NCBI GenBank assembly: GCA_900545015.1
Contig: UQXJ01000020.1
Span: 1 to 24,553 of the forward strand
Direction of reading: 5' to 3'
Source: an uncultured Mollicutes bacterium
GTDB taxonomy: Bacteria > Bacillota_I > Bacilli_A > RFN20 > CAG-826
Length of the DNA: 24,553 nucleotides
Part shown: positions 15,891-24,553 of the stretch, piece after piece
Position numbering within the stretch: the stretch's first letter is position 1
Layout: each line of letters begins with the position of its first letter
Notes under the pieces: model-generated
Told to the model about the DNA's origin: nothing
Database searches by the model: none
What the model saw: only the letters and a program-made list of their open reading frames with translations
Made by a program: the position numbers and the translations under genes

Positions 15891-16387
15891 TTTTTATTAC
15901 ATTTTATATGAAAGAAGCTTTATGAATGAAAGTAGGTTACTTATTTTGGCATTTCCGTCAATTATTGACACTGAGAATGTCTATATAGTTTCCTGTATTA
16001 ACCTTCGCTACAATCTAGCCTCCTTTTCAACTAATTTAAATTACACTAAAAAATTTATTATCAAATCTTATTAAAAGATATATTTTTATCGAATTATGAA
16101 GGCTAGCGTTTCATCATTGTAGGTAGCAAAACAAAAAAAGAACTCATCTAATTTAGCTATCAAGCAAAAATCAAAAGAGTTCTCTTAAACAAATTTAGTT
16201 GTTAATGCCAGAAACGATATTAGAAATGAATATCAGTTCATGACAGCAAGAAGCAAAGCCAACATTCATCAAGTCATTAAGTTCTATTCTCTACGATTAC
16301 TTACCTTCTGTATTTTATGTATTTTTTTCTAAGAACCTTATTAGCAGATTAGAAACATTTCGTAGATACTTTCAAAGAAACAAGGAC
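15891..16387. other. Gene-poor, decayed stretch beside tRNA-Gly
   Basis: No intact gene is supported here. The plus strand has a 50-codon frame (15922-16074) with no ribosome site. The minus strand has a protein-like tail (IELNDLMNVGFASC... to TAA 16195-16197) that is cut by a TAG directly upstream, followed by a terminator. A 13-bp palindrome GTCAATTATTGAC lies at 15957-15969. Together these suggest remnants of an inserted element next to the tRNA gene, which I cannot name. Confidence 0.3.
16133..16183 (-). terminator. Rho-independent terminator of a lost gene
   Basis: On the minus strand AGAACTC pairs with GAGTTCT, which runs into seven T residues. It follows the short protein-like tail that ends at 16195. 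No intact gene now feeds into it except read-through from the tRNA, which has its own terminator, so it probably belonged to a decayed gene. Confidence 0.45.
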
Positions 16388-16414
16388 AAAAAAAGGTCTG
16401 GCATCCACCAAACC
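16388..16414 (-). terminator. Terminator of tRNA-Gly
   Basis: On the minus strand GGTTTGG and CCAGACC form a 7-bp stem (one G-T pair) with a 6-base loop, followed by seven T residues. It lies 15 bases after the encoded CCA of the tRNA gene. Confidence 0.75.
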
Positions 16415-16428
16415 AATCATTCCCGAAC

Positions 16429-16502
16429 TGGAGCAGGTGACGGGAATCGAACCCGCGTAATCAGCTTGGAAGGCTGATGCTCTACCATTAAACTACACCT
16501 GC
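16429..16502 (-). tRNA. tRNA-Gly (anticodon TCC), CCA encoded
   Basis: The acceptor arms are GCAGGTG and CACCTGC, with discriminator T and an encoded CCA at the 3' end. The D-loop region TAGTTTAATGGTAGA, the anticodon loop CTTCCAA carrying TCC, and the T-arm GGGTTCGATTCCC are all present. The length is 74 bases with CCA. Single-copy transcription with its own terminator is likely. Confidence 0.96.
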
Positions 16503-16592
16503 ATGCTTGATAATAATAAAGCAAAGGCGCATTAAATACAAGTATTTTTTTTCAAAAATGTTGTAAAATTATTCGAAATGTTGAGGTGCAGT

Positions 16593-17192
16593 ATGAAAAA
16601 TAAGTTAGAGATTGTTGTTGCTACTAATAATGAACATAAAGTTCAAGAATTAAGAGATATTTTTAGTCCTTATGGAATTGTTTTGTATTCGTTAAAAGAT
16701 AAAAACATTGTTGTTGATCCTGATGAAAATGGTAAAAATTATAGTGAAAATGCTTATATAAAAGCTCATGAAGTATCTAAATTTACTGATCTTCCAGTTT
16801 TAAGTGATGATTCAGGAATCGAAATTGAAGCTCTTGGAAAAGATGTTCCAGGAATATATTCTCATAGATTCGCTCTCCAAAATGGTGGGCAAGAAGAAAC
16901 AAATAAAATGTTAATTAAAAACTGTCCAAATTCTCCTGCTACTTTTACATGTCACTTCGTTTTATTAAACTTTAAAGGTAATGAAAGATTAGATTTTGAA
17001 GGAAAAATGATAGGAAGAATCAATGATAAAATTGAAGGGATAAATGGATTTGGATATGATCCAATTTTTGTTCCAAGTGGTTATGAGCATTCAGTTGCAA
17101 CATTAAAAAAAGATGAGAAAAATAAAATTTCTCATCGATATAATGCATGTTTAAATTTATTAAATTTCTTAAAAGAAAACAATTATATTTAG
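16593..17192 (+). CDS. rdgB: dITP/XTP pyrophosphatase (RdgB/HAM1 family)
   Basis: Hydrolyses non-canonical purine nucleoside triphosphates (ITP, dITP, XTP) to monophosphates, keeping them out of DNA and RNA. The 199-aa protein has the N-terminal substrate motif ATNNEHKVQEL, the metal-binding SDDSGIEIEAL, GFGYDPIFVP and the C-terminal SHRYNA; all family signatures are present. I start at ATG 16593, which has GAGGTG six bases upstream; the ATG at 16578 lies before that binding site. It is the only intact plus-strand gene in the window. Its end overlaps the stop of the opposite-strand zinc-ribbon gene by four bases. Confidence 0.95.
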   Translation: MKNKLEIVVATNNEHKVQELRDIFSPYGIVLYSLKDKNIVVDPDENGKNYSENAYIKAHEVSKFTDLPVLSDDSGIEIEALGKDVPGIYSHRFALQNGGQEETNKMLIKNCPNSPATFTCHFVLLNFKGNERLDFEGKMIGRINDKIEGINGFGYDPIFVPSGYEHSVATLKKDEKNKISHRYNACLNLLNFLKENNYI

Positions 17193-18067
17193 CTATTAAT
17201 TTTCTTTTTATATAAGAAATAAATTAAAGCGCCTAGAATTGCTGGAACAATACATAAATAATAGAAAACATTATTCTTTAAAGTTGCACCTAAAACAATA
17301 AAAACAATTGCTAGAATTAATAAGCCAATAACAATGCTACCAATTACCATAGTATTTTTGCTTCCTACTACTCCTTTAATTTTAGAAATTCTATTGTCAT
17401 CAAGTGTTTCTTCGTTTTCCAAAACTTCTAAATCAAGACATTGTCTTTCCTTAACTTTTTTAATAATGTCTTCAATTTTATCTTTCATGTTTTCGTTTTC
17501 AAAGAAAGTTTCTAATTCGTTTTGATCACATAAAGACAAACTTTCTAAGAAAAAATTAAATAAATGTTCAATATCATTTAAACCAGAAAGATATGAATTT
17601 TTATATTTTAAAGATATAAAATTGTTATTTTTAATTATTCTTAAATCAGCTTGATTAAAGAATAATTCAACTTCTTGAATTGTATCATCGATGAAATTTA
17701 AAAATAATAAAGTGTTTTCGGAATCTAAAACGATGTCATACTCATTAATAATGTCTTCGATTTTATTAAATTTTAAATTTAAGAAATCTTGAGAATAAAG
17801 ATTTGCTAAAGCAATTCCAATAATAGAAGACATATCATTAGGTCTTAACAATAAGCAATTATTAAACATTGAAATTGCTTCTTCGTAATTTCCTAAAGTT
17901 GTTAAATCTTGATAGCCTCTAGCATAAATTGCAGCATATTTTTTAGCTTCTAATCTTTTTCCTTGTTCCATTGAAAAAGATGAACCACATTCAGAGCAAA
18001 ATGCTGTTTCTCTTGTATCATCATCTACTTCAATCACTTTATTACAATTTGGACAAATAACTCTCAT
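17189..18067 (-). CDS. Zinc-ribbon membrane protein paired with the large helicase
   Basis: A 292-aa protein starting with a four-Cys zinc ribbon (C5-x2-C8 in VICPNCNK and C24-x2-C27 in FCSECGSS). A TPR-like helical pair follows at about 45-90 (YARGYQDLTTLGNYEEAISMFNNCLLLRPND). A long acidic helical middle leads to two C-terminal membrane helices at about 240-260 and 265-285, ending in a basic YKKKINS. The GAGG ribosome site overlaps the TGA stop of the 1900-aa helicase gene, and the gap is 9 bases, so the two are one operon. The ribbon plus TPR plus membrane anchor suggests a scaffold or sensor at the membrane. No specific family is recognised. Confidence 0.8.
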   Translation of the reverse strand: MRVICPNCNKVIEVDDDTRETAFCSECGSSFSMEQGKRLEAKKYAAIYARGYQDLTTLGNYEEAISMFNNCLLLRPNDMSSIIGIALANLYSQDFLNLKFNKIEDIINEYDIVLDSENTLLFLNFIDDTIQEVELFFNQADLRIIKNNNFISLKYKNSYLSGLNDIEHLFNFFLESLSLCDQNELETFFENENMKDKIEDIIKKVKERQCLDLEVLENEETLDDNRISKIKGVVGSKNTMVIGSIVIGLLILAIVFIVLGATLKNNVFYYLCIVPAILGALIYFLYKKKINS

Positions 18068-18076
18068 CTTTTAACC

Positions 18077-21000
18077 TCATTTATTTAAATAATAAATATT
18101 AGTTCCTTCTACTACGACATATCCTTTTTCTAAAGCATAATCTAAAGCACAGGAAATAATTTTTTTAATATTATCACTAATTTTGCTAAAACCAAACTCA
18201 TTAATGATAGCCTTACATAATTCATCATAAGTTAATGTAAGTTTATCTTTTAAAATATCTTTAATAGCGACTGCAATTTCTTCTTTAGAAATGTCATTCA
18301 TGTTATCAATTTCACTATTTATTCTATAAAAATCAATGTTTTTAGCTTGTTCTTCATTTTTAAAGAAGAATTGATTTTCTAAAGTAAATGCTGAATAAGT
18401 TGAAGCTAATAAAATATCTAATCTCTTTTTAGCAAGTGGTGATATCTTAGTAATTCCAAAGACGTTTAATACCTTTTTGCTTAATCTTTTATATGAAATT
18501 GGTGCTTCATTATCGATAAAGAAATTTATAACTTTTAAAGCATCTTCCGATTCTTCAAAAAACATATCTTTATCATTAATTAATTCAGGATATTCCCTTG
18601 ATACATAAGGCTTTGCATGTCTTACTCTTCCATTATTTTCTTCTTTTTGAAACTCTATTTTTTCATTTGATAAAGTTAAAGAATTATCAATTTTATCGAC
18701 ATTATTTATTGCATCAATAATTTTAGTTATAAATAAATTTGGTGAATCAAAATAATCAAGTGTCCAAACTCTAATTATTTTCCAACCAAGACGAGATAAA
18801 ACGCTTGTTTGAGTAACGTTTCTATCTCTACATGTCTTACTATTTAAATAAGATTTCGAATCACATAAGATTCCTAATAAATATTTTGATTCATCACTTG
18901 GATCAACGATACCTATATCAACTCTAAAGTCACTAGTTCCAATATTCGTGTGAACTTTATAACCATGTTTTTCAAGGTCTCTAGCGATATATTTTTCAAT
19001 TCCTTCTTTATATTCTTTTTGTTCACCATTTTTATAAATAATGAATTTTTTGCCGTTTAATGCATAATCAAGGAATTCTTTTAGCCCTTTAGCGCCTTTT
19101 CCTTTTGCTCTATTTAAGTCAATATCAGCGCCTTTCATACTTGAAAATACAATCATTTCTTCTCTTGCTCTACTTACAGCAACATTAAGCCTTTTTTCTC
19201 CACCAGCATTTGATAAAGGGCCAAAATTAAATGAGATTTTTCCATCTTTACTAGGTCCATAGCAAATTGAGAAGATGATGCAATCACGTTCATCGCCTTG
19301 AACATTTTCAAGATTTTTAACAAATAGTCCTTCTTTTCTTTGATATGCATAAGCTTCTAAATCAGGATTTTTCTTAAAAGCTGTTGCAAGTTTATCAAGA
19401 ATTAAAGTTTGTTGAGCAATAGAAAAAGTTACAACACCAATGCTTTTTTCTCTTAATTTTTCATCTTTTAATCTATTAATAATCTCATTAACGATTTCTT
19501 CTGCTTCAACTTTATTTTGTCTCTTTTCATAAATTCCGTTTTCACAGTATTTAAAAGAAATTGCACTATTAATTGATGCAGGGGAAGGGAAAGTTAATAA
19601 TTTATTTTCATAATATTCAACGTTTGAAAAAGCAATTAAACTTTCATCTTTACTTCTATAATGCCATAAAAGTGATTTTCTTGGCATTGAGATATTTAAG
19701 CAATCCATTAAAATGCTTTCACCATCTTCAATAAAGAAATCATCATCTGAACTTGTATCAGCTTCAAAGAATCTAGTAGGAGGAAGTTGTTTTTCGTCTC
19801 CGACAATAATTGCACTTTCGCCTCTAGCAATTGCACCTACTGCATCGCTTGTTGTAATTTGACTTGCTTCATCGAAAATAACAATATCAAATTTCTTATT
19901 TTTAGGGTCTAAATATTGAGCAACAGATAAAGGTGACATTAAAAAGCAAGGACAAAGCGAGTCAATAACATTCATAGATGAATCAAAAAGTGATCTTAAA
20001 CTAATTCCTCTACCACCATTAGAAATCGCTTTCTTTAAAATAATAAATTCTTTTGATAATTCATTATTTTCTTTTGCATTAAAGAAATTAGAAACATTTT
20101 TTGAAACTCTTGAAGCAACTTCTTCAATTGTTAATTTGTTATATTTATTAATTAATTGAATGTAATCATTGATAATTTCATTTTCATGTCTTCCACTAAA
20201 AATATTTAAATTTTTATCGTTCATAATTGATTTTAAAGCAAGACCATAATTCACATCGCGTTTATATAATTTAATTAGATCATCATCATTAACTTCATTA
20301 TCAAAATTTAGTTCAATTAAGTTTCCTAAATTGTGTTCAGTTAATTTATTTAAGAAATCTCTAAATAAAATGAAGTCTTTTAGTTTTTCAATTGAGTCTT
20401 CAATATAGCTTACTTGATTACTTGTTTCTTTTAACCAATCTGAAGTAAATTTAAATTCATTAAAGTCAATTTCGTTATTTAAAATCTGAGTTTCATATTC
20501 GTTTTTCTTAATTAATAAATCAACGATTTTAGAAACATCTTCATGATTTATGCGCTTAAGCATTTCAAGGAATTTAGTCTTATCAACATCAACTAATTTA
20601 TCAAAAAGTTCGACTAATTTTTCACTCTTATCTAACTTAATTTTTACATTCTCAACATTAGTTTCAAAGCCTTGATAATCTGTGCCAATATGTTTAACAA
20701 GATATGTCTTATATTGAGGAAGTTTATTGTTAAAATCTTTAAATAAACGATATTCATTTATCTTGTGTTCAATGTTCTTTTTATTAATGAGTTTAGGATT
20801 TTTTGCGTACTCTCTTAATTCGTTAATAACCCTTTTAATTTTTGATTTGCGAGCAAAAAAGCCTAAGTTTTGCGCTTGTTTTAATGTAAATAAAGCTTTT
20901 TCGAAGTCATAATTTAAAACTTCAGGGCTATAATTTAACATTAAATCAAGGTGAGTATTATAGTGATACACATAGCTTTCTAAAATTGTTTTTAATTTAT

Positions 21001-23779
21001 TTCGATCTTCTTCATCACTTGAAGTCAGATAGAAATCATAAATAAATTCTCTTTCGTTATCATAGTAAGGTAGGATGTCTTTCAATAAATTTAAGTTATT
21101 TTGATTAACTTCAAATGGGAAATTTAAAGCTTCATTATATGCAAAAATTTCTTTATCAAGTTCATCAATAATTTCTTTATATTCTTTAAGTTTTTCGACA
21201 ATTTTTATTCTACTTTCAATTGAATATTCTTTTAAAGAGATTGGCTTAAAAAATTCAAAACTTTCAAGTCCAATTTCGTTTTTAAGGTGTTTAAATTCGT
21301 CTAGTAAAGAAATATTTTCTAAATAATTTTCTTTAGTTATTAAATCAAAATCGATATTTTGAATTTTAGCATTAGGAACATCATTTTTATATTTTTCATA
21401 TTCAATAATGTTTTCATATAAATCAAAGCCATTAGAAAAAGTATTATGTAATTTAATGATTGCTTCATTTAATTCATTACGTTTTTCTAAAACTCTATTT
21501 GATATTTCTTCATATTCTTCTGGTTTTTTAAGTTTACCTAACTCAATAATCTTATTAATTTGATTTAAGACATCCGTTTTTTGAGCTTTATTAGAATGTA
21601 GTTCAACACAAAATACACCAAGTCCTGTTTCATCAAGTCTTTTTTTAACAACTTCAAGTGCTGCCATTTTTTGAGCAACAAATAAGACTCTTTTTCCATT
21701 ATAAATACTATTAATAATCATATTTGTAATAGTTTGAGATTTACCAGTTCCTGGAGGGCCATTTAAAACGAAAGATAATCCTTTAGCACAGTCTAAAATT
21801 GCTTCAGTTTGACTGCTATCTGCTCCTAAAGGAATGGCAAATCTATTAGGAGTTACAAGTAAATCTAAATCATCCGTATTAATTTCTAAATTATTATTTT
21901 TAAAAGGAATAGATGGATCAACAAGTGATTTGACAATGTTACTTTCAAGTAATTCATCTTTATGGTTTCTTAAATCATTCCACATAATAAATCGTGTAAA
22001 ACTAAAAATACCAATAAATGAAGAATCGCTTAGCGTCCACCCTTCATATCCAGTTATTTTTACTCTTAAAGTATTAAAATATTTCTTTAAATCAAGTTTT
22101 TCGCCACTTTCATCATAAGGAATCTTTAATAGAGCATCAAAATTTATATCGAAATTAATTTTTAGATATTCAAATAATGTTTGGTTAACTAAAATATCTT
22201 CTTCACGAATTGAAACATCATAATTTTTGCCTTGTAGATTTTTAACAATATCAACAGGTACTAAAATTAAAGGAGCATATTTCTTTTTACCTTTTTCTTT
22301 ATATATAAGAGTTCCAATTGTGATAAATAAAGTGTTACTTCCACTTTCTTCAATGCTTTCTTTAGCGTTTCGACTTAAGTTTTTTATAACTGTTTGAGTT
22401 TTTTTATCGTTCAATGCAAGTCTAATTCTATTTAAAGATAAATCACTAAGGAAACGTTCTTCATTTTCTTTATAATTGAAATTTAAAATTTTATCATTAG
22501 AATCGTATTTTATTTCATTTCCTAATGGGAAAATTGTTAAATCATTAGTTTCTAATTTGTTAAAAAATTCATAAATATCAGTTGTAAAAATTTGAGCATA
22601 ATTATCAGATGGATTAAAGCAAACTAGTTTATTTCGATTATTTAAGTCTAATAATTTCTTTTCCCAAACATCAAAGCGATCTTTTTTAATATTATCGTCG
22701 ATTGTTCCAGGATTTGTTAAATCAATATTTGCATTATCGAGTTTTACATCTTCTTTTTTAATTTGATATTTACCGTTTTCATCAATAAAAATCGGAAGTG
22801 GTTTTATTCCATTTGCTCTTGCTGCTTTTATATCGACAGCTTCAAAGAATTTTGTTTTCGTTTTGATTTTTAATTTGCCAGCTTCAATGCAATCATTGAT
22901 TGTGAAATTTTGATTGCTTGTAAAGGTTGTCGCTTCTAATAATAAAATTTCATTTGTTGCTAATTTATTTTCGATAAAAGATTTATCTTCAATTACTGAA
23001 TTTGAATAATATACATCATTTAACCAAACGCCAACAAAAGCATGCTCATCAATAACAATTACTAAAGGATTTAATCCACTAGCTTCGAGCACGCTAGCAA
23101 ATAGCAATGATGAATCAAGGCAAGTTGATAATTTTGTTTTTAATATTTCACTAGGAAGACGAACTTTTTGACCTGAAAATTCAAAACTCGCTTTAGGTAC
23201 GCAATAAGAAATATTCAAAGATTTTAAAGCATAAAATAGAGCTGAAACTTGGTTTACAACATCCTCTTTTTTATCAGTTTGATACCCAAAAAAATCTAAT
23301 TTTTCATCAATTTTATGAAGATAATTTAAAGAGAGTTTTAACACGTCTTTTATAGCTAAATCATTTGGCAAAACAAAACTTGCTAAATACTCATTTCCTA
23401 ATGCTGCTCCACCCCATTCATCAAAGGTTAAAATTGTCACTTCTTTATTAAGAGTTGCGATAGGTTCTTCGTTTTCTTTTTCAAAAATTTTAACAATAAT
23501 GTTTCCGTTAATTGCTTCATTTACTTGATATAAAGCTTCAAAATTAACATTTAGTAAAATATTATTTTCTTCAATTGTTTGTTCTTTATCTAAAAAATCC
23601 ACGTAAAAGTCGTACGTTTTAAAGAAATCGAAAGAAAATGATATAGAAACTTTTAAATTAGAATAACTTCTATCGTCATGATTAATTAAGCGAATAAAAT
23701 TTATAACGCGTTTGCCATTGCTTATTAAAGAGTAATTAATTTTACTTACTGAATCTACTAAAATTTCAATATTTGCCAT
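18077..23779 (-). CDS. Giant SF1 helicase with transglutaminase-like and nuclease domains (DUF4011/DUF3320 type)
   Basis: 1900 aa. Residues ~1-130 look like a beta-sandwich. A transglutaminase-like fold follows at ~180-290, with STCLDSS (C~220) and DEHAFVGVW (H~246). The DUF4011-like region leads to SF1 helicase Walker A NGPPGTGKSQT near 670. A 500-residue coiled-coil insert precedes motif II IFDEASQ near 1301, motif III GDEKQLPPTR near 1327 and motif VI NVAVSRAREEM near 1538. A PD-(D/E)xK-like nuclease (FRVDIGIVDP...GILCDSKSY, ~1620-1645) comes next. Two similar winged-helix-like units end the protein (ISYKRLSKKVLNVFG and LTYDELCKAIINEFG). Related proteins are often near defence genes; a role in attacking foreign nucleic acid is inference. 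GAGG lies 8 bases before ATG 23779. It is co-transcribed with the zinc-ribbon membrane gene. Confidence 0.88.
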   Translation of the reverse strand: MANIEILVDSVSKINYSLISNGKRVINFIRLINHDDRSYSNLKVSISFSFDFFKTYDFYVDFLDKEQTIEENNILLNVNFEALYQVNEAINGNIIVKIFEKENEEPIATLNKEVTILTFDEWGGAALGNEYLASFVLPNDLAIKDVLKLSLNYLHKIDEKLDFFGYQTDKKEDVVNQVSALFYALKSLNISYCVPKASFEFSGQKVRLPSEILKTKLSTCLDSSLLFASVLEASGLNPLVIVIDEHAFVGVWLNDVYYSNSVIEDKSFIENKLATNEILLLEATTFTSNQNFTINDCIEAGKLKIKTKTKFFEAVDIKAARANGIKPLPIFIDENGKYQIKKEDVKLDNANIDLTNPGTIDDNIKKDRFDVWEKKLLDLNNRNKLVCFNPSDNYAQIFTTDIYEFFNKLETNDLTIFPLGNEIKYDSNDKILNFNYKENEERFLSDLSLNRIRLALNDKKTQTVIKNLSRNAKESIEESGSNTLFITIGTLIYKEKGKKKYAPLILVPVDIVKNLQGKNYDVSIREEDILVNQTLFEYLKINFDINFDALLKIPYDESGEKLDLKKYFNTLRVKITGYEGWTLSDSSFIGIFSFTRFIMWNDLRNHKDELLESNIVKSLVDPSIPFKNNNLEINTDDLDLLVTPNRFAIPLGADSSQTEAILDCAKGLSFVLNGPPGTGKSQTITNMIINSIYNGKRVLFVAQKMAALEVVKKRLDETGLGVFCVELHSNKAQKTDVLNQINKIIELGKLKKPEEYEEISNRVLEKRNELNEAIIKLHNTFSNGFDLYENIIEYEKYKNDVPNAKIQNIDFDLITKENYLENISLLDEFKHLKNEIGLESFEFFKPISLKEYSIESRIKIVEKLKEYKEIIDELDKEIFAYNEALNFPFEVNQNNLNLLKDILPYYDNEREFIYDFYLTSSDEEDRNKLKTILESYVYHYNTHLDLMLNYSPEVLNYDFEKALFTLKQAQNLGFFARKSKIKRVINELREYAKNPKLINKKNIEHKINEYRLFKDFNNKLPQYKTYLVKHIGTDYQGFETNVENVKIKLDKSEKLVELFDKLVDVDKTKFLEMLKRINHEDVSKIVDLLIKKNEYETQILNNEIDFNEFKFTSDWLKETSNQVSYIEDSIEKLKDFILFRDFLNKLTEHNLGNLIELNFDNEVNDDDLIKLYKRDVNYGLALKSIMNDKNLNIFSGRHENEIINDYIQLINKYNKLTIEEVASRVSKNVSNFFNAKENNELSKEFIILKKAISNGGRGISLRSLFDSSMNVIDSLCPCFLMSPLSVAQYLDPKNKKFDIVIFDEASQITTSDAVGAIARGESAIIVGDEKQLPPTRFFEADTSSDDDFFIEDGESILMDCLNISMPRKSLLWHYRSKDESLIAFSNVEYYENKLLTFPSPASINSAISFKYCENGIYEKRQNKVEAEEIVNEIINRLKDEKLREKSIGVVTFSIAQQTLILDKLATAFKKNPDLEAYAYQRKEGLFVKNLENVQGDERDCIIFSICYGPSKDGKISFNFGPLSNAGGEKRLNVAVSRAREEMIVFSSMKGADIDLNRAKGKGAKGLKEFLDYALNGKKFIIYKNGEQKEYKEGIEKYIARDLEKHGYKVHTNIGTSDFRVDIGIVDPSDESKYLLGILCDSKSYLNSKTCRDRNVTQTSVLSRLGWKIIRVWTLDYFDSPNLFITKIIDAINNVDKIDNSLTLSNEKIEFQKEENNGRVRHAKPYVSREYPELINDKDMFFEESEDALKVINFFIDNEAPISYKRLSKKVLNVFGITKISPLAKKRLDILLASTYSAFTLENQFFFKNEEQAKNIDFYRINSEIDNMNDISKEEIAVAIKDILKDKLTLTYDELCKAIINEFGFSKISDNIKKIISCALDYALEKGYVVVEGTNIYYLNK

Positions 23780-23859
23780 AGTCGTTTCCTCAATTGCCTA
23801 TCGATAAATATTTTAACATTTAATGATAATATTACGATATAGTATTCATCAATTTATAT

Positions 23860-23893
23860 AAAAAACTTCACATATTTTTTAGTGAAGTTTTTT
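23860..23893. terminator. Bidirectional rho-independent terminator after mgsA
   Basis: AAAAAACTTCAC (23860-23871) and GTGAAGTTTTTT (23882-23893) are perfect inverted copies around a 10-base loop, giving a T run on either strand. It ends the mgsA transcript and separates it from the helicase operon, which must therefore start from its own promoter in 23780-23859. A TAAAAT box occurs there without a convincing -35. Confidence 0.75.
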
Positions 23894-23930
23894 ATGGATT
23901 CTATAAATAAAAATCTTAAATATTTTTTCT

Positions 23931-24323
23931 TTAAATATGAGATACAATTTTGTTTTCACTTAAAGCTTCTAACATGATTTCAGCACTTGCCATATTTGTA
24001 GCAAGAGGAGTTGCTGTAACATCACAAAGTCTTAAAAGTGCGTTAACATCTGGTTCATGTGGTTGAGCAGTTAACGGATCTCTTAAAAAGATAACGAGAT
24101 CAATTTTGCTTTCAGCAATCATCGAGCCTATTTGTTGGTCTCCACCAAGTGGTCCACTTTTCATTCTTTCGATTTTTAATCCTGTTGCTTGTTCTATTAA
24201 TTTTCCTGTAGTGCCTGTTGCAACAAGTTCATGTCCTATCAAAGCCTTTTTAAATCTAATACATAGTGCAATTATTTCTGGTTTCTTTTTATCATGCGCA
24301 ATTAAAGCTATTTTCATATTCAT
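23931..24323 (-). CDS. mgsA: Methylglyoxal synthase
   Basis: Converts dihydroxyacetone phosphate to methylglyoxal and phosphate, a bypass that relieves phosphate shortage or sugar-phosphate build-up. The 130-aa size is typical for the short form. Visible signatures are IALIAHDKKK, the phosphate loop ATGTTGKLIE, SGPLGGDQQIG, and FLRDPL...HEPDVNALLRLCD, which holds the catalytic Asp and His. ATG 24323 is preceded by GAGGG at 5 bases. A TACAAT -10-like box lies upstream without a clear -35. It is a single-gene unit ending in the bidirectional terminator. Confidence 0.95.
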   Translation of the reverse strand: MNMKIALIAHDKKKPEIIALCIRFKKALIGHELVATGTTGKLIEQATGLKIERMKSGPLGGDQQIGSMIAESKIDLVIFLRDPLTAQPHEPDVNALLRLCDVTATPLATNMASAEIMLEALSENKIVSHI

Positions 24324-24553
24324 TTTTACCCTCTTTTAGTATTGTATCAAATAAATCATAAGAATTGGGAAATATCTTAAGCAAAATTGAAATTTCTATA
24401 TTTTAATCTTGGCGCATTTTTTTATCTAAAAGCGCAATGAAATTTATTTTATATTGCATTTATTACTTTTAAATTTAAAATTACTAAATATTTTAAAATA
24501 AAATCCTTTTTTGCAGTTGCGTGCTCTAAGTATCGATTTCATCGGTGTTTTTT

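Noticed and set aside
15922..16074. 50-codon plus-strand ORF
   Set aside because: There is no convincing ribosome site, no recognisable domain, and it lies in decayed DNA.
16216..16480. Long plus-strand open frame running through the tRNA (ending GDGNRTRVISLEG)
   Set aside because: It has no start or ribosome site, and the final part is the well-known spurious translation of an antisense tRNA gene.
18077..23779. TGA recoded as tryptophan (Mollicutes code)
   Set aside because: Long genes have no internal TGA, Trp is TGG throughout, and the helicase gene ends with TGA.
24520..24553. Terminator at the right edge (CGAT-TTC-ATCG then T run)
   Set aside because: A 4-bp stem is too weak and the context is cut by the window end.
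24324..24553. Minus-strand 30-codon ORF at the right edge
   Set aside because: It is very AT-rich, has no ribosome site, and reads as low-complexity Lys/Asn/Phe.

Overview
The window is AT-rich DNA with strong Shine-Dalgarno sites, mostly TAA stops and a tRNA-Gly whose 3' CCA is encoded. This fits a low-GC Firmicute or Mollicutes-like Bacilli relative, perhaps an uncultured gut or rumen lineage; that placement is inference. TGA is used as a stop (end of the large helicase) and Trp is TGG, so the standard code applies.

Layout. (1) 1-2900: a partial plus-strand ORF at the left edge, two unknown small proteins, and a DUF234-type ATPase whose promoter carries four ATTTANTAAAT-like palindromes spaced exactly 15 bp apart. 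(2) 2930-4925: a cysteine synthesis operon, cysK-cysE, with its own promoter and terminator and clearly higher GC than its surroundings, suggesting separate ancestry. (3) 5185-5267: two interleaved (pseudoknot-order) inverted repeats. (4) 5317-13784: a type I restriction-modification island read on the minus strand in the order xre regulator, 47-aa membrane peptide, broken coding remnant, hsdM, hsdS, a 348-aa membrane protein of unknown family, hsdR, then a frameshifted membrane-anchored protein. The junctions are 1-base TAATG overlaps or gaps of 1-3 bases. The membrane protein is therefore built into the hsd operon. (5) 13919-16390: a small membrane protein, a DUF4143-type ATPase, and on the opposite strand a dead N-terminal copy of the same ATPase family. 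Related TTACAAA-containing elements lie upstream of both. The rest is decayed DNA next to tRNA-Gly. (6) 16429-24323: tRNA-Gly(TCC), rdgB, a two-gene operon of a 1900-aa transglutaminase-like/SF1 helicase/nuclease protein plus a zinc-ribbon membrane protein, and mgsA.

The accessory content (type I RM, two orphan ATPases, a giant helicase-nuclease) resembles a defence-rich region between housekeeping genes. The best candidates for something undescribed are the membrane protein translationally coupled between hsdS and hsdR, the helicase plus zinc-ribbon membrane pair, and the repeat-controlled ATPase genes. I saw no CRISPR array, rRNA, integrase or intact transposase.
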